From contig NC_092183.1 in assembly GCF_043641665.1 (NCBI RefSeq), positions 27,357,722-27,421,721 on the forward strand: a stretch of 64,000 nucleotides of DNA, in the 5' to 3' direction. Both the position numbers and the translations under genes were made by a program. Under the pieces are notes generated by a model that saw only the letters and a list, made by a program, of their open reading frames with translations, had not been told where the DNA came from and ran no database searches. Source of the stretch: Enoplosus armatus (lineage: Eukaryota; Chordata; Actinopteri; Centrarchiformes; Enoplosidae). Shown here piece after piece: positions 26,841 to 40,500 of this stretch. Position 1 is the stretch's first letter. Every line of letters starts with the position of its first letter.

Positions 26841-28095
26841 CGCATTTTGGGTCACTATCGAAAAAGTAATCAAATTCCAGGCTAAAAGAATGGCATTTAG
26901 GGTGTTTTTACTGCTGTCAAATGTCAAAACAGGTCAAATTTGACACCAACAGTGTGTAAGTGAACTCTTTTATGTGCTCACATGGTGCATATTCCTATAT
27001 AAAGTTGTGTTTTTTCAAATTGCTTCAAGCAGCACACAAGAAAACCTGCAGCTAGGAAGTATTATTTCAGCATTGGAGTACTGGTTGGTTTTTGTAATGA
27101 AGCTTCCATGTATAGTTGGGGTCAGTAGTGGCACAACATCAAATGTATACCCCTGGGCCCCCCAGCATGTTAATGCGACCATGGTCCTAGGCATGTTTCA
27201 GCTGCAAGTCTCCACTCAGTGTATTTGGCCATTAGCTGGTGCTGGATTAGAATATTATTAAGGAACAGCAGAACCGCAGAAGCTGCCCAGTTTTCAAAAG
27301 ATTTCCTGGTTGGTGTTTTTGGGGAGTTTCTGACTTCTCAGCAGTTTCTGAATCATTTGCTTCACAGTCGAATAAAAACAGTGACAGGTGCTTTCATTAA
27401 AATCATATGCAGAGTACTTATGATGCATATGATGCCAGTCACTTCATCAGAGGGCTGTTTGGACACATTATTAGTCAAGTGAATCTGTCTATTGGAGCTT
27501 GGATAAGTTGGTACAGCTGTCTAATTTTTACATCTATCTTTCATGCCTTCTTCTCTAATAACTCCGCTGATATCTATCTGAGACATGAGAGGGAAAGAAA
27601 TATGAAGGGAGCTCTATGAAAAGAATATTACTAAGGCTTAGACCAATATGGGATCAGGATTTGACTCAGTGTTTGGGGTGTCAGTCTGTAAAGCCTGTTA
27701 TGGAATCTGTCTCACCCTGCCATAAGTAGCTGCAGCCAAAGAATTTCATTCGTCTGTCATTCAGTGGGGAGTTCAAGTGTCCCATGATGACCACAAGAAA
27801 TGAAAATCTGCAGGAGAATATACAGAATATTGGCAGGTTCAATCTACAGTTACTGGAATCTGCTATGAAAAACCAGGACACATTTATTGAACATGAACAG
27901 TAATGGAACATTCAGATCGAGCGTGAAGCAAATTTTCGCCTCGCTTTATGGCGCTGCAAGGAGAACTTTGCGCCTTTTTATTTTCTATGGAACAAGTGAA
28001 TCACTTCTCACGGAATTTGTGGTATAGCAGGCAATTGAAACATTACAGCAAAATTCCCAAGGAAGGTCCAAGGGCAAAGAAATAGTGATGCTGTC

Positions 28096-28140
28096 ATACA
28101 ATTTCCCCCCGGGGATCAATAAAGTATTTCTGATTCTGAA
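28096..28140 (+). mobile_element. LINE 3' tail remnant
   Basis: About 45 nt reading ACAATTTCCCCCCGGGGATC then AATAAAGTATTTCTGATTCTG. It is the same kind of terminal sequence as the LINE at 62685-63290 and the reverse tail at 54287-54330. It is probably an extremely 5'-truncated insertion. Confidence 0.6.
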
Positions 28141-29404
28141 AAATATCTTTGGAAGACAAGATCATTATTGTAGACTCTACCTCTTTGACATTGGCCTCCA
28201 AGAGCACAGAAATAAATGGCTTAAAGTCACAAATTGTTGGAGAAAATGGTCGGTTGCTGACAGGTTTGCTAACACAGAAGCTACTTATTACGTTTGTGAG
28301 CGTTGATACAGCCCACAGCACGCAACTTTTCACCTGTAGAGGGTGTTTACTGTTATTCAAAAAAATTGTGACCAGCTGTGTCCACTGTGCAGTCCATGTG
28401 ACCTCACCATAAACAATAAATGTACTGACTGGCAGCATGAGCAGCAAGCGTTTGTGGGTTTCAACTCAAATAGATGCTTCAATTTCAGCCTTTTTGGATG
28501 CAGTTGTGTCACCTCTGTAATTTGCTTCACAATGAATCTGAACGAACCTTAAAGCTGCGTTAACTGATATGAACTGATTGATCTTTTAGGCCAGAGGGAA
28601 ACTCCAATGGGAAAAGACTTGCTCGCTAATTGCTCTACTATGTTAGCCATCCTGTATAACTTTCTCTGCCTGCTGTTTGGTGCTGATGCATAATTTGAGC
28701 TCGTGCATGTAAAGCAGTGACTATCTATGAAATAAAGGGTTCAGGGATCAACATACAGCAAGGTCGAAAGAAAAGAATCCTTAAAAGCATCCCATCTTCA
28801 CAGTTTGTTGGATGCTGCTCGCTGTAATGCAAACCAAGAATTCCACATGATTAAGATTCATGTCAGCCTCAGGAGATTAGTAAACTGAGTGTAGGTGGGC
28901 TCTTTCTCAACTCCGTCCCCTGAAGTAAACCCCGTCCTATTTCCTATTGTGAAGAAACCCTCTGCACTTCCACACACGGTTGCCATGGTCTCACCAAATC
29001 TTTGAGACTCTCAGCGGGGCGCGCGCCGGGAGAGCTGACTGATCCCCTGGGTGCTGGGTGTAAACCGCTCCCCTCCCACCCATATGTCCGGAACAGCGGG
29101 GGGAGCCATCACTCATCGGCGGCGCCTCTCTTGGCACTTCCCTAATCGTGATTACTGCCTCCAACCTGGGAGTGTGAGAGAAAATCAGCATCCACCTGAC
29201 TCTATCAGGGGGAAACTCTTTATCCTTGTTTGTTCTAAAAGAGGAGACGTGCTTATGCTGTTAGGACTCGCGCGTTCTCCTTTATGTGATTTTAATTGAG
29301 GCAGTTAAGCCTCCCTTGGAGGAATCTGGCTATTAAGCACTTGGAGTTGCACACAAACATGTTTCCGTATAGAATCCCGGTGTTTAATAGTTAGTCATGG
29401 AGCA

Positions 29405-29440
29405 GGAGGGGGGGTGGGGGGGGGGGGGTGGGGGGGTTGG
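29405..29440 (+). repeat. G-rich tract, G-quadruplex potential
   Basis: G runs of 7, 13 and 7 separated by single T, preceded by shorter runs. More than four G3 tracts lie within 36 nt. Confidence 0.85.
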
Positions 29441-29540
29441 TCATTGACCTTTCTTTCCAGCATCTGTGGAGTGTGAATGTTATCATCGGTGAGCAGCGAG
29501 CAAACAAAGCTCGCGCCTGCATACACTGCAGAAGCCGCAT

Positions 29541-29895
29541 CACGTGTGTATGTGGGTGTGTGTGGTAAGTATTTATATTGTCATGTCATGCGTTTGTATG
29601 AGAGTTAATGTGCATAGTGTGCAGTTCAGCCATCTGGGTATATGTTCAATTTGTTGTTTGTGCTGCCTGTATTGGTATTGCACGTGCACATTTGTAATGA
29701 GACAGTGCTTGTGTGTAAGGGTGTGTATATTGTGTGTGTGACTTGATTCGCGTGTGTTTGTACGTACTAATGTGTGTGTGTGTTGGTGCACATATATGTA
29801 TGCTTATCTTGTGTTTACAGTGTGTGTCTGCAAAGCTCAGAAGGTGCACGTGTTGGTGTATTTGTCGGTATGAGTGTGTGTGCGTGAAGTGCGAA
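29541..29895 (+). repeat. degenerate TG-rich tract
   Basis: About 350 nt enriched for TG/CG alternation (GTGTGTATGTGGGTGTGTGT, GTGTGTGCGTG) with interruptions. It produces spurious long frames on both strands. Confidence 0.8.
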
Positions 29896-30236
29896 GCCCT
29901 GACTAAAGCAGATAAAGGGTCTCAGTCCTCACCTGCCAGGCAGCCCCGGGGGGCTTGTTGGAGCTTTGTCTGTGTGTGTATGCGTACAGGTGCGGTCAGG
30001 ATGGGGTCGCCGGGTGGACGGAGGGGTGAGCTTGGCAAACGGGTGGTGACACCTCACCACCCTTCCATAGCCACTCCGCCGCCGCAGCCTCACCTCGCTT
30101 TCCCAGCGCGCCGCGTATATCTCGGGGTGAAACATAATGGCCTCTAAAGCCGGGATTGATGTTATGGTTGCCCCGGGGTTGCTTTGTGAGCCAGTTAATG
30201 GGGTTGTTAACCGAATGTGGCCCGGACAATACACCT

Positions 30237-30254
30237 CACACACACACACACACA
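30237..30254 (+). repeat. (CA)9 microsatellite
   Basis: Pure CA tract. Confidence 0.95.
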
Positions 30255-30673
30255 CCCTCCTACCACCACTATAGACTCCTGGGGGGTTATAACTTCTCTT
30301 TTTCCCAGAGATGATTTTATTTAGCCTTACCGCATGTTTGCTGCCAGGGCTGAGGACTAGGCCGTAAAGGTTTGGATTTTTCTTTTCTTTTTTTTTATCT
30401 TTTTTTACGAGAAAAAGGAGCCCTTTGTCGCTGCTGATGAGTCAGCGGATTCAGCTTTAATACCTGAGCCGTCACAGGAGTATCGATGCATGCGCTAGTG
30501 TTTTTATATCCAATTTTGACCCTTGGGAAGGTGCTCGGCGACACTTATCCGAGAAAGTGAAGAAGCAGAACTCCAGGAGCCTCCCAGTGCTGCATTATTT
30601 CAGCAGGGCTGGAAAGTTCTCAATTTTCTTCTTCTGTTTTTGGGGGAAATTTTGCCCTTATTTGATAGTTGAC

Positions 30674-30675
<2 letters not shown>

Positions 30676-30704
<29 letters not shown>
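30676..30704 (+). repeat. (AG)n microsatellite
   Basis: 29 nt pure AG. Confidence 0.95.
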
Positions 30705-30707
<3 letters not shown>

Positions 30708-33700
30708 GGGGTTGACATATGACATACAACAAAAGGTTGTACCCATGCCCCACTGTTTTCTGCACCACAGTAGACTATAACAACAAAATTAGTTCTAATA
30801 TGGGTGTAATTTAGACAAATTCTGTGTTAAAAATACACTAAAATTAAATTAAGCTTTCGCAATGCCACCTGAAGCAAAAACAGAAAAGGGATGAATGTGG
30901 AAACATAAACTAAATGCCCCCCCCCACCCCTCCTCCCTGCACACACTGCTGCTGAATCCAGTTGCAGAGAAAATACCGAAGGTAGTGATGACTTTTCACT
31001 TGAGTGGGCCGACTCGATGCATCAATCTGCGTTTAGCTCCCCATCCAGACGCAGATAGAGAAATACTAAACAACCACCCCTTGTTCTTTGTTTATGAGCC
31101 ACTGTAGTTCTAATTGCTGCTGTTTCCCACCATCGGAGTATAGTGTCACTTCAGTCTCATAACATTGCAAGATGTGTCTGTTGTTAGCGGTATGTTTTGG
31201 GTTCGTCGGGCTTGATTTCACGTTTTGCAGGCCTGAAATTGGGTGTCATTTCAAGGAGACACGGCTGCGGGTTGGGACTGTCTCTGGTTACAGAGCTAAG
31301 GATTGGGCACAGGGCCTAATGGAGTTGGAAGATAAAAGTTCTTTTTCTGGGAGGAATAAAAAATGATGTGCTATCATATATCCTTCCCCAAAGAGATGGG
31401 TGAAATAGACTCTAATGCCTCCATGCACATGTGTATCTATGCATGTCTGTGTGTGAGCCAGTTTTGCTGGTATGCAATATGAATGTGGGCAGAGTGAAAT
31501 GGTGGCTAATTTGGGGATTCATTTTTGAACAAAGCCTCAGTACTTTTAAGTGCTCCAGTTACGGAACAGTAGGGAGTTTTTTAGAACAGTACCTGCAAGG
31601 TACTTCTGTCAGCATTAAGTCCTGCTGTGGAAAGCAGCCCTCACTTGGTGAGCTGGAGCGGACGTAATGAGACCCTGATGGAGGATGACGCTAATGTGCT
31701 AATGCTTTTTCTGAGATCTGAAGTGTAGCGTCCTCAGTTTGACTTGAAGAATTCCGCTACGACTCTCGCAGCATGTGGGTGGCACACAAGTGCCGGCAAA
31801 GCACATGGGCAAGACGGATAAGACGGAAGTGTCAGCTTTGTGACAGACCGAAGATGGAGACCAGCTGTCCTATTCTACAATCGCTAAGATACGCTGTGGA
31901 GTTGATAAATATTACTGGTAATTACTGAATTCATTGCAAAGTCCAAATACGTGAAGTTCATCAGTAACATGGTGCATATTTCTGAACTCTGAATGTCTGC
32001 GCTGAAACAAAGTGTGCACATCTTTAACCCTTCATCTCCAAGTCCTTGTTCACGTAATCCTGTTTAAACGGATCTAAAATCAAAACCATGACGACTGCAG
32101 CATTCATTCATCCTTGCAGCTGAAAGTTCAGGCCTCTATCTTTCGACGGCGTCATTAAAAGCGATAGAAATTGGCATAGCTCAAAAACAAAAACATGTGC
32201 AGCGTTCAAATTACTTATGGAGTGTTAACAAATATTTTGTTCATGTTTTGCAACATTCACTCACCTCCAGTTGTCCAATCTTTGTAGGTTTCAGCTCGTC
32301 CTTAGGTTTGTCCTGAGCTTTAAGCAACATACTGAGAAGAGTTCAGCTTCAGGTGCCCTTTCTGCAGCAGATGGGGAGAGAAATTTTGATTCCACGTTTT
32401 AACATAAAATCTCTCTCATTGCACTGTTAGTAGGTTTGAATGCATTTCATTTATACAGAATTGACAGGATTGGAATTTGACTTCAACATGTAGAATTTTG
32501 TAGATAATGTAATACAAGGTGAATGAACAGAGTTGGAGAGCTGCCGATAAACAGTGTGCATGTTCAGGTTATGCAAAATGAACCCTGTGCAAACTGTATT
32601 TGTACTGTATTTTATGGATTAGAGAACACCTTTGGAAACGCATAATGTAACCAGTGGCAACATGTTAAGCTCTTGATAAATAAAGCGCTTGTGATTTCAG
32701 TGCGATTAGCTTTCGTGAGCATGCAGGCACACAGTGCAGCAGACCATTACAAGCAGTGGAGATAAGGGCACCTGTCCGTTGAGTGTTACATGCATCAGTA
32801 ACGGGGATCTGCAGCGCTCCTGAAGGAGATGACACAGAGAAACATGCTGATAAGAACGTGTTTAACATATACAAACAGAATGTGATTTGCTGGGTGAAGT
32901 GAGGGGGGTGTCCATTTTCCTCTCAAGCTGACTATATGATCACATCATTTGCATATTTGTCTCATAAATTCACCGACTGATATAACCGCAGGAGAAGAAG
33001 CGAACTCTTTTTCTGACCGGCCACAGTGGAAGGTGAATCAAATAATAGCACCCTGTCCCTGTTTTTTTCCAAACCAGCCAGAAAGGTTTATCGAGTAGAA
33101 AAGAGGCTCTGATTGATGGCCGGTACCTGTCAAACCCACTAACTCAGCAGCCACCGTCATAATTTACTTGCAGTTGGCTGGAGGTTAGCAGCGATCTCAC
33201 TCCCTGCTTCCAAGACATGGAAGCTAACAGCTGATTTCATTTCCTCACCGAACATGTGAATTTACATACATAGGCTTCGGATGGTATGATGATAATGGAA
33301 CTGATGCATCCTACTCATGCCACTGCTGAATGATGTGCTGTTGTAAAAATATAATGTGTATTTCATTTCATTAATGTAAGCGTCAAGGCAGAGCTTATTG
33401 ATATTAGGCCTTTCACTCAGTCGTTGAATCCTTTCTGACAGTCGTTTTAGATAGTGGTGTGCTCTCAGCAATTAAGCTTTGCAAGCAGTAGACGATGATT
33501 TTGCCCAGGATTTTGCCTCACAGGCACCAAGCAAACTGCCCTACCATCTTGATGATGAAGATTGTCTGGGCTGTCTGCAGAGATCTTCCTCCACCTGTTT
33601 TTATTTACAGTATTATGTATTATGTATTGTGTAAATAAAAAGAATAAAGAACTGGAATTGATCAAAGGTAAAGCGGTAAAAGGCACAACTCTTTATGCTA

Positions 33701-36493
33701 AAGATAGAAATAAAACATGTATTTAAAGGTTGACATGGAAATTCATTATTTGTAAAACATTGTTATATCACACGATGACAATATTTATCCAAAAGTATCA
33801 GGTCTCTATCAAGGAAATCACAATCCACCAGTTCATTCTTAAGCCTACTTGAAGCACCAGTGAACTAACCAAGCCACCACGTTTGCTGTAACGTCTTCAA
33901 CTTCTTTATTATTTATTGACTATTATAGAAGTTGGGTGAACAGGAATCGTTCAAAACCTTCTAAATATTGAACATTAAACATTTCAGCCAGTCTTGTGAT
34001 GTACTGTCGCTTCAGTACACGCAGATACAGAATTCATACTACATACATATTATACAGTGTGGATCTTTAAAACAACTATTTTAGGGTAAAAAGAAGACAA
34101 GCATCACAACAATACATATATTATAAATATATAATGTCTATGATAGAACACAGTCCTATACTGTGGTATACATGCCCAGCAAAATGCTTGCTTGGTAAGC
34201 TAAGGCCTTAATTATGTGCGAAAGCAGAGTAACTGCTGCCACGAAATTACAAATTCCTCCTGAGGACACTTAGCAAAGTGCACCCTCCTTTCAATTTATT
34301 GATGAATTTTGCTTCTTAAGTGATGCAGATCTCTACATGACTCTGGTGTAGAGTGTGGTCTGTCATCCCTAGGGCTATGATATGATTCAATTGAATTTGA
34401 ATCCCCATATTGAGTCCAAATACTTTTGAATACCTTAAGGTATGCAAGGTTAAATCTAGATCTGCTGAGACGGCCAAAGGACTGCAGTTTCTGATGGTTT
34501 TGTGATTAGCCTGAAAATGAGGCAAACAGCACAAGACTTGAACTAGTGATTAAATATTGATCTGACACTTAACGTAACGAATAACGTGAGGAGAGGTGAA
34601 AGATTTGAAAAGGACATTTTTTTAGGTTACCAAATCCACGTGTTCGGCCAAACATGGACATGATCCAAATTGGAACAAGTATTGGGACCCAAACCCTAAT
34701 CCTCCATGCTGGTTAATATGGCTGGTTTGATCCAATTATGTGTGAATGATATGTTTTATTTCAATCACCCCTTTCATTGACCCTTTGTGCAACAAGTTCT
34801 CTTACCTGAACGACAGGTTTGTTCCAAAATGTCCGCTAAAAGTTAAGAATACGTCAAGCTATGTCTGCCTTCTCTACTGAGCACTTTGATCGAGGAACCC
34901 AGGCCATCATTTGTTCTGGTGAGGATTGTCTCCCTCTGTGATGATCCTGTCTGAGCTTCTCTCCCAAACCAAGTCTGACAGTATACCTTTCTACCTATTT
35001 ACTGTTTTACAGGAGCTTTTCTTCCATTTCTTCTCAAATTGATTTGTTAGCAGAATCTCTTTTGTGTTGGCAGCCATATTGGTGCCAAACACTCAAATCT
35101 TATTGTAAAATGTTAGATTGTTACGAGACAGCCCGTCTTCTGTTTTTGAGTTTTCCTAGTAACACCCACCCCACTGGCGAAATGAACATGAGTAATTGGG
35201 TGAACATTTGATTGAAATGATTTCAATTTTTTTTTCCCCATGCTGACATCACATGGGAGGAAACCGTCCCCTGCAGTACAGTCTGTGGCAGTCGCCCGCG
35301 GCACAGACAGATGCCCTGATAATGGCTTCTTCGGAGTAAACACAGATTTTTGTTGGAAACCTCCTCTCACACAATCGCTGCTTACCAGTTTGCTTCTTTG
35401 GTAGGAGAATTGCATTGTTAAATGAGATTGTACTCCTTCTCCTCAGCTGCTTTAGCGGCCGTAGATTAGGAAATGGCTGCGTTCATTTTGTACACATTCC
35501 TCGAGCTTTCTGTGGTGGAAAAGCATTCTGGGTGACTTCAAATCTTGCCCCATAATCATTGGATTTAGACTATTTCCTCCGTATCAAACGCAGTCCAGTT
35601 GATGGTTGTCTGTACCTCAGTGGTTCCAGTGTGCACAGAAGCTGCTGTTTCTGTGGTGAAAATTCACCAAAAAACAAATATAGGCTGAAAATTATACTTC
35701 CTGTTTGTATCACCCAAGCATAATGGTAACCTGAAGGGCCACAACTCAGGACAAAAGCCAACCTAGTTCAAAATTGGTAAAAAAAAAAATAATAATAATA
35801 ATTTAAAAGTACAGGTGGGAGAAAATGTATTAAAAATGGTTCTGTTTGACTGAAATTTGAATTCTCCACACTTTTTGTGCAAGGAAATAACAGCATAATG
35901 ACACTGCAGCTAGAGTGCACATCTTTTCAGTGTCTTCCTTAAAAACACCGACAATCTCCTTGAACTATTCATATACAGATATTTGCTGCTGGACATAAAG
36001 GCAAAAAAAAAACCCAAACCATTTTAAATTGCATGCAAGTTTTCTTTTTTCGTGAAAAGTGTCCTCGAATGTGTCTAGTACCCCTCACATGCCGAGTGAG
36101 GGCATTTCTGAATGGCCTAATGTATCCTGAAAGTAAGAATATATGGCAACCTAAACTACGCAGTGACTATGCTGTAAGTTAGTAGTAGAGTAGAAACTGA
36201 GCAGTAAGAGTGTGTTCAAAGGGTTAGAGTGGGCCTTTATTTTTGCGAGCTTCTTTAATGTCATCTAAACAGATATTTAAATGAAACATCACCTTTAAAA
36301 TTAGGGCAGGGCCTTTCAAGTGAGGGAGACAGTGATTCTGCTTCAGAGCCACTGGACCAGTTTTTCTGGGTTTGCCAGTACATTGGGCAGATATTGCCAT
36401 TCTCTAAAAAGTCTAATATTGATCTATGGGACAGGACCCCATTCCCATTTTACCTTTATTGGATGGTTAACAGAACAGAGCCAGAGGAGAAAT

Positions 36494-36495
<2 letters not shown>

Positions 36496-36524
<29 letters not shown>
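36496..36524 (+). repeat. (AG)n microsatellite
   Basis: 29 nt pure AG. Confidence 0.95.
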
Positions 36525-36528
<4 letters not shown>

Positions 36529-38489
36529 ATGGGGCAAAAGTTTTCTTCTGAATTGAAACTTTCTAAGCAGAAATGATCCTAATGCAACATTTTAATGAAG
36601 TTCTTGTCACCCACATCCAAGTTAATAAGCTAGCAGAGCTACAGCTCTGGTTCTCAGAACAGCCCAAAACTTCTCATTTCAGCCATCTTGCCAGTCTTTC
36701 TTGGAGTGATTCAGGCTTTTTTTTTGGGGGAGGGGGGGTGGATTATCAAGCGACTCAGGAAACTGCGCAGCGCAAGGTGGGGATCTGGGAGGAGAACCGA
36801 TCAAGTGGTGTACTCTAATGAGCCCTGTCTACAGTATTCTGCCTACAAACAAATAGGGCTGACAGACGACACGGTGGCAGCACTCGTCTCCCTCTCTCTC
36901 TCTCCGGCAAACCACCTGCCGACGCCGGTTTGGACTCCAGGAAATGTGTCGCTCTGTCGAGAAAGTTTACCGCCGCCTTTTCTCTATCCCTCTCTCTCCA
37001 TCAGTCTGTTTGTCTTCTCTCCCCTCTTCTTCTCTCAAACACTTTTTAGGGCATCATGGAAAGTCATTAGTCATTATTTTCTCCGCTGTCTCTCTTCCCA
37101 CACATACGCTGCCACTTGCCCAGCTCTCTGCCGCTGCTCGAGAAATTATGAATTATGCTGGTGTCTCATTCTCTCTACAGGGGCTGCGACAAGGCAGCAC
37201 CAACCATAAAGCTGCCGCTTTGTTTAGTCCTCCACTTAAACGTGGCCTTTCTTGTCTCCAGGTCCGTCAATCGCGATCTAAACTGCGCCAGTCACCGAAT
37301 GCACTGCAGTGAGCCACCGAGACGAACCGCCTAATTTGTATCAGCATTTCCCGACTTGTCAACAGTGTTTGGTGTGACAAAGAGGAAGAAGCCCACTTCT
37401 CTTGCTGTTGTCATTTATACCCAGCACAGTGGAGACCGCCCGCCACCAAATGTTCTCCATTTCTTAATTTTAAGGCGAACGCCAGCACGGATCCATCGGC
37501 GCAGCCCCGCTGTCATTCACTCGGGTTTAATTGGTATTCATTCGGAAGTCTGCTCAGCGCTTCGCAAGCTGTGCAGCCGCAGTATGAGGCTGTTTGACTT
37601 CAGTAAGAGCGTGTCAGATTAAAGTGTTATTTATCAGAGAGAGTGCATGCACAAGGGCCAGGGGAGTCAGGCATGGTATTGGTCTTTTGCGGTCCCCAGC
37701 AAATTGCACATCCCTTGCCTTTAATCCAGCCGTGGGTATAAGGCCTGCAGGCTGCAAAAGGCTCTGAGGAGCAGTGAGAAAACATATGTGACAGGCCCTA
37801 AGCCGATGACTCAGATTAAAAATGGGTGCCGTAAACCCATCTGAAGCTATATGATAGGGTGACGAACATTTCCGACTGGGGGCTTGCAGCGGGTTGCCTA
37901 AGAGGATTTTGAAACAGATAGCGTTTTTTTTCTTTTTTTCTTCGTCTTCTGTAATGCATTCAATTGAATAAGAGCATTGTGCAGCATGCTGTGTTTTTCA
38001 TCCCTTTTGTGTTTCATAATATGCTATGTTGTCCCGGTGTCTCTTGCACAGCGAGTCTGTTTGAAGTGGTTAAGTGTAGTCCAAATTATTAATGCTAATT
38101 CTGCTACAGCTGATTTAGCTCTGCTCTTGTTAGCAGCACTGAGCGCTCAAAACATACAGTAGAGGCCCCTGAGGGACTGTGTTTCTGCCAATTTCTTTAG
38201 TGATGCTCTCAGAGCTCAGCAGAGGGGGGGGTGGGCACTGATTTAGGAAGTGTGTCAGCCTTTCCTAAGAATTTATGCATAACTAATCCTGTAAAACCCA
38301 TTGATCACTGACGCAAGCCTCTAAACATATCGAGGTATTGATTAAGAATCCTCTAAGGACCCTTATTTAGAATGCAGGGCTTTCCTATTTCAGTTTTCTC
38401 CATGAACTGCAGTTCTGCACGTGCCTAAAACAAAGGCCTTAATCCCGCCTGTAAACGCATCTGACCCGACTGAACCTGACTGGAGACTC

Positions 38490-38800
38490 AAAGCCATATT
38501 GTTAGCCATGATAGTGGTATGGCTCGAGGGATGGTCTGTCGGTTGGCCGGGCTGTCATGTTCCCCTTCCGGATGAATTGTAAATAACTTTGTTGATCCTC
38601 TGGCTTTTCATCTAGCGCCATCACCAGGCCAAAATTCTGTCATGTCCAACACTTGGTTTATGACCAAACACCTGCAAAACTAAAGACATTCCCATCAGCC
38701 TCAGCTGTAGTCCGTGTTTGGTGATAATTAGCAAACTAAACTAACTAACTTAACAAAAGTGTGTTAGCATTTTGCTCAAAGAACCTCAAAGTATATTCTC
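38490..38800 (-). repeat. same fish DNA repeat family, reverse copy
   Basis: The + strand has CATCTAGCGCCATCACCAGG, TATGACCAAACACCTGCAAAA, CTCAGCTGTAGTCCGTGTTT and TAATTAGCAAACTAAACTAA. This is the reverse complement of the motif series at 10120-10280. Confidence 0.65.
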
Positions 38801-40356
38801 AAAGAGCCGCGAGCATAGCATAGCTGTAGAGCCTTAGTCTTGTTTATTATTCCTTTACCTTTACCTGTCCATACCAACGTATCAGCTTTATCTTTTTTCA
38901 ATATTAGCCTGATGAACGTGGCGGGTAAACTCAGAACGTCTTTCTCATCTGAACTTGATGGTTCAAAAATCGTTTTCACAAAACCAAAGCTAGGTAAGCA
39001 AAGGTATTTATAGCTGCAATGTGTACAACCATTTGAGTTGGTCTTGGAGATGTCATCTTTTGGTGATCCTGTTGGGACCCCTTTTTTATGGGGGCCGGGG
39101 GGGGGGGGGGGGTGATGACCCCTGAGGTCATCTTGAAGGCGGCTCTAAGTGGTCTATTTCTATTGGTTGTGTGAGTGGCTGCTTGGTGTGATCAGGAGCA
39201 CCTGTGGGCCCCAGTGTTCCCAGGTTACAAAAGAGCTGGCTGATTTGTTATCACTCTCTGCTTCCCTCCGCAGGTAACACATGTGGTTTTTGTTATGGTG
39301 TTTCAGTTTTCCCCTTTAGGATTTGGTTTGTGTTGTTAATTTCTTCTTCATTCCCCAGATGTAGGCGATGATTCGATGATGGAAGGAGACTCCGCTGATA
39401 CTGACTTTTCACATAATATTCTTTATTTGCATCAAAGATCAGGATCAACAGGCATGCGCATCTTGACCTGTACAGCACCCGTAGCCGAATCAGTACTGCT
39501 GCCTCGAACACTGTTCAAACTCATCTTTTATACATTTAGGCATACATGGGATCCTACTATAACACATGAGTCTGTAAACTTATGTCTCCCTAGGGTCCCT
39601 CAGTACCCCAAAACCAATGATAGACAAGTTATTTGCACAGCAGCCTAGGGGTTAGGAAAAGAGACCTCCATAACTCCTACATACCAAGGAGACCTCATCC
39701 AAACAATAATGAATCTTATAGGTATGGGGCCCCAACATCTGCTTAGTTGTTCACCTGGAACATTTGCATACGTGGCAACTTTGTACTGTATATCATTTTA
39801 TGAGAAGACTACTTTTCTGAGTAGTGTCAAATAATACACATCAGTTTGCATTCGCAACACTTGCACAGACATGATTCACGCATGCATCACGCACACACCA
39901 CTGACTCTACTGATTTTCATACCCCATATTATCTTTGGCTTTAATTTGATTTAAGTTAATAAAAATCTTTAATCTTCAATCCTTTGTGTGTGTCTCTCCT
40001 TTTGTTGTGGCCATCTTGAGCCAGGTCATAACACTCCCCTGAAACACTTCCCTGTAGAGTGGTTTTGCTTTATTTCAGGGGGAATTACATCACCAAGCTA
40101 ATTCAATGCACTGGCTATGTCTCTCTTGAAATTCCATTGAAAATGATAAAACCTGAAGTGAGTGTTAAACTCACTATGATGTCAGTGACCTAACTAACCA
40201 AATCCAAACCTGATCCAGAGCTTTACCTAACTAACCGGCCCAAACCTGACAGGATCAGCTTTCAGGTCGGGTTTGGGCTGTTTTATTATCAGAGCTCTAG
40301 GCATCTTACATGTTTTGCGTATATAGTTTCTAACTTTATCCTCTCTGTTGTCCCAG

Positions 40357-40500
40357 GGCTGAAGGTGCGCGAGGTGATGATCAACGTGTCCCGCCAGCAG
40401 GTGGAGGATTTCCACGGCCCAGAGGACTACTGGTGCCTCTGTGTGGCCTGGAGCCACCTGGGTACCTCCAAGAGTCGCAAGGCTACTGTCCGCATCGCCT
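40357..40500 (+). CDS. unc5d: unc5d exon 3: second half of Ig1
   Basis: This exon completes Ig domain 1. Codons from 40359 read [47 protein letters not shown]. The segment [11 protein letters not shown] and [11 protein letters not shown] are diagnostic of UNC5D, since other paralogues have E-LFG-EDYW and SSAGTTKS. The two cysteines of CLC are the second partners of the Ig1 disulfides. The family usually has CQC here, so leucine replaces glutamine between them. An NVS sequon is present. The exon is 144 nt, phase 1 at both ends, with acceptor TCCCAG at 40351-40356 and donor GTGAGT at 40501. The split glycine codon with exon 2 restores the GLKVREV join seen in the family. Confidence 0.97.

Larger units (their letters stand above)
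16904..40356 (+). other. unc5d: unc5d intron 2 (23.5 kb)
   Basis: This intron separates the two halves of Ig1. I find no convincing exon inside it. It contains a piggyBac transposase relic (25542-26840), a short LINE 3' tail (28096-28140), repeat copies near 21077-21215 and 28580-28690, a TG-rich tract (29541-29895), a G-rich tract (29405-29440), microsatellites at 30237-30254, 30676-30704 and 36496-36524, a G run at 39097-39112 and a reverse copy of a common fish repeat at 38490-38800. Stretches such as 22000-24250 and 36850-37800 look free of recognisable repeats. The acceptor before 40357 is a good one, with a pyrimidine tract and CCCAG. Confidence 0.85.

Noticed and set aside
29734..30147. 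137-codon + strand open frame with cysteine-rich start
   Set aside because: The Cys/Val repeats are translated TG microsatellite sequence.
36688..37209. 173-codon + strand open frame
   Set aside because: Rich in low-complexity CT-derived Ser/Leu/Pro, no domain recognised, no splice phase fitting unc5d.
39040..40030. Possible retroelement fragment (AATAAAAATC signal and CTTTTGTTGTGGCCATCTTG)
   Set aside because: No paired LTRs, primer site or coding remnant could be found, so it is not claimed.
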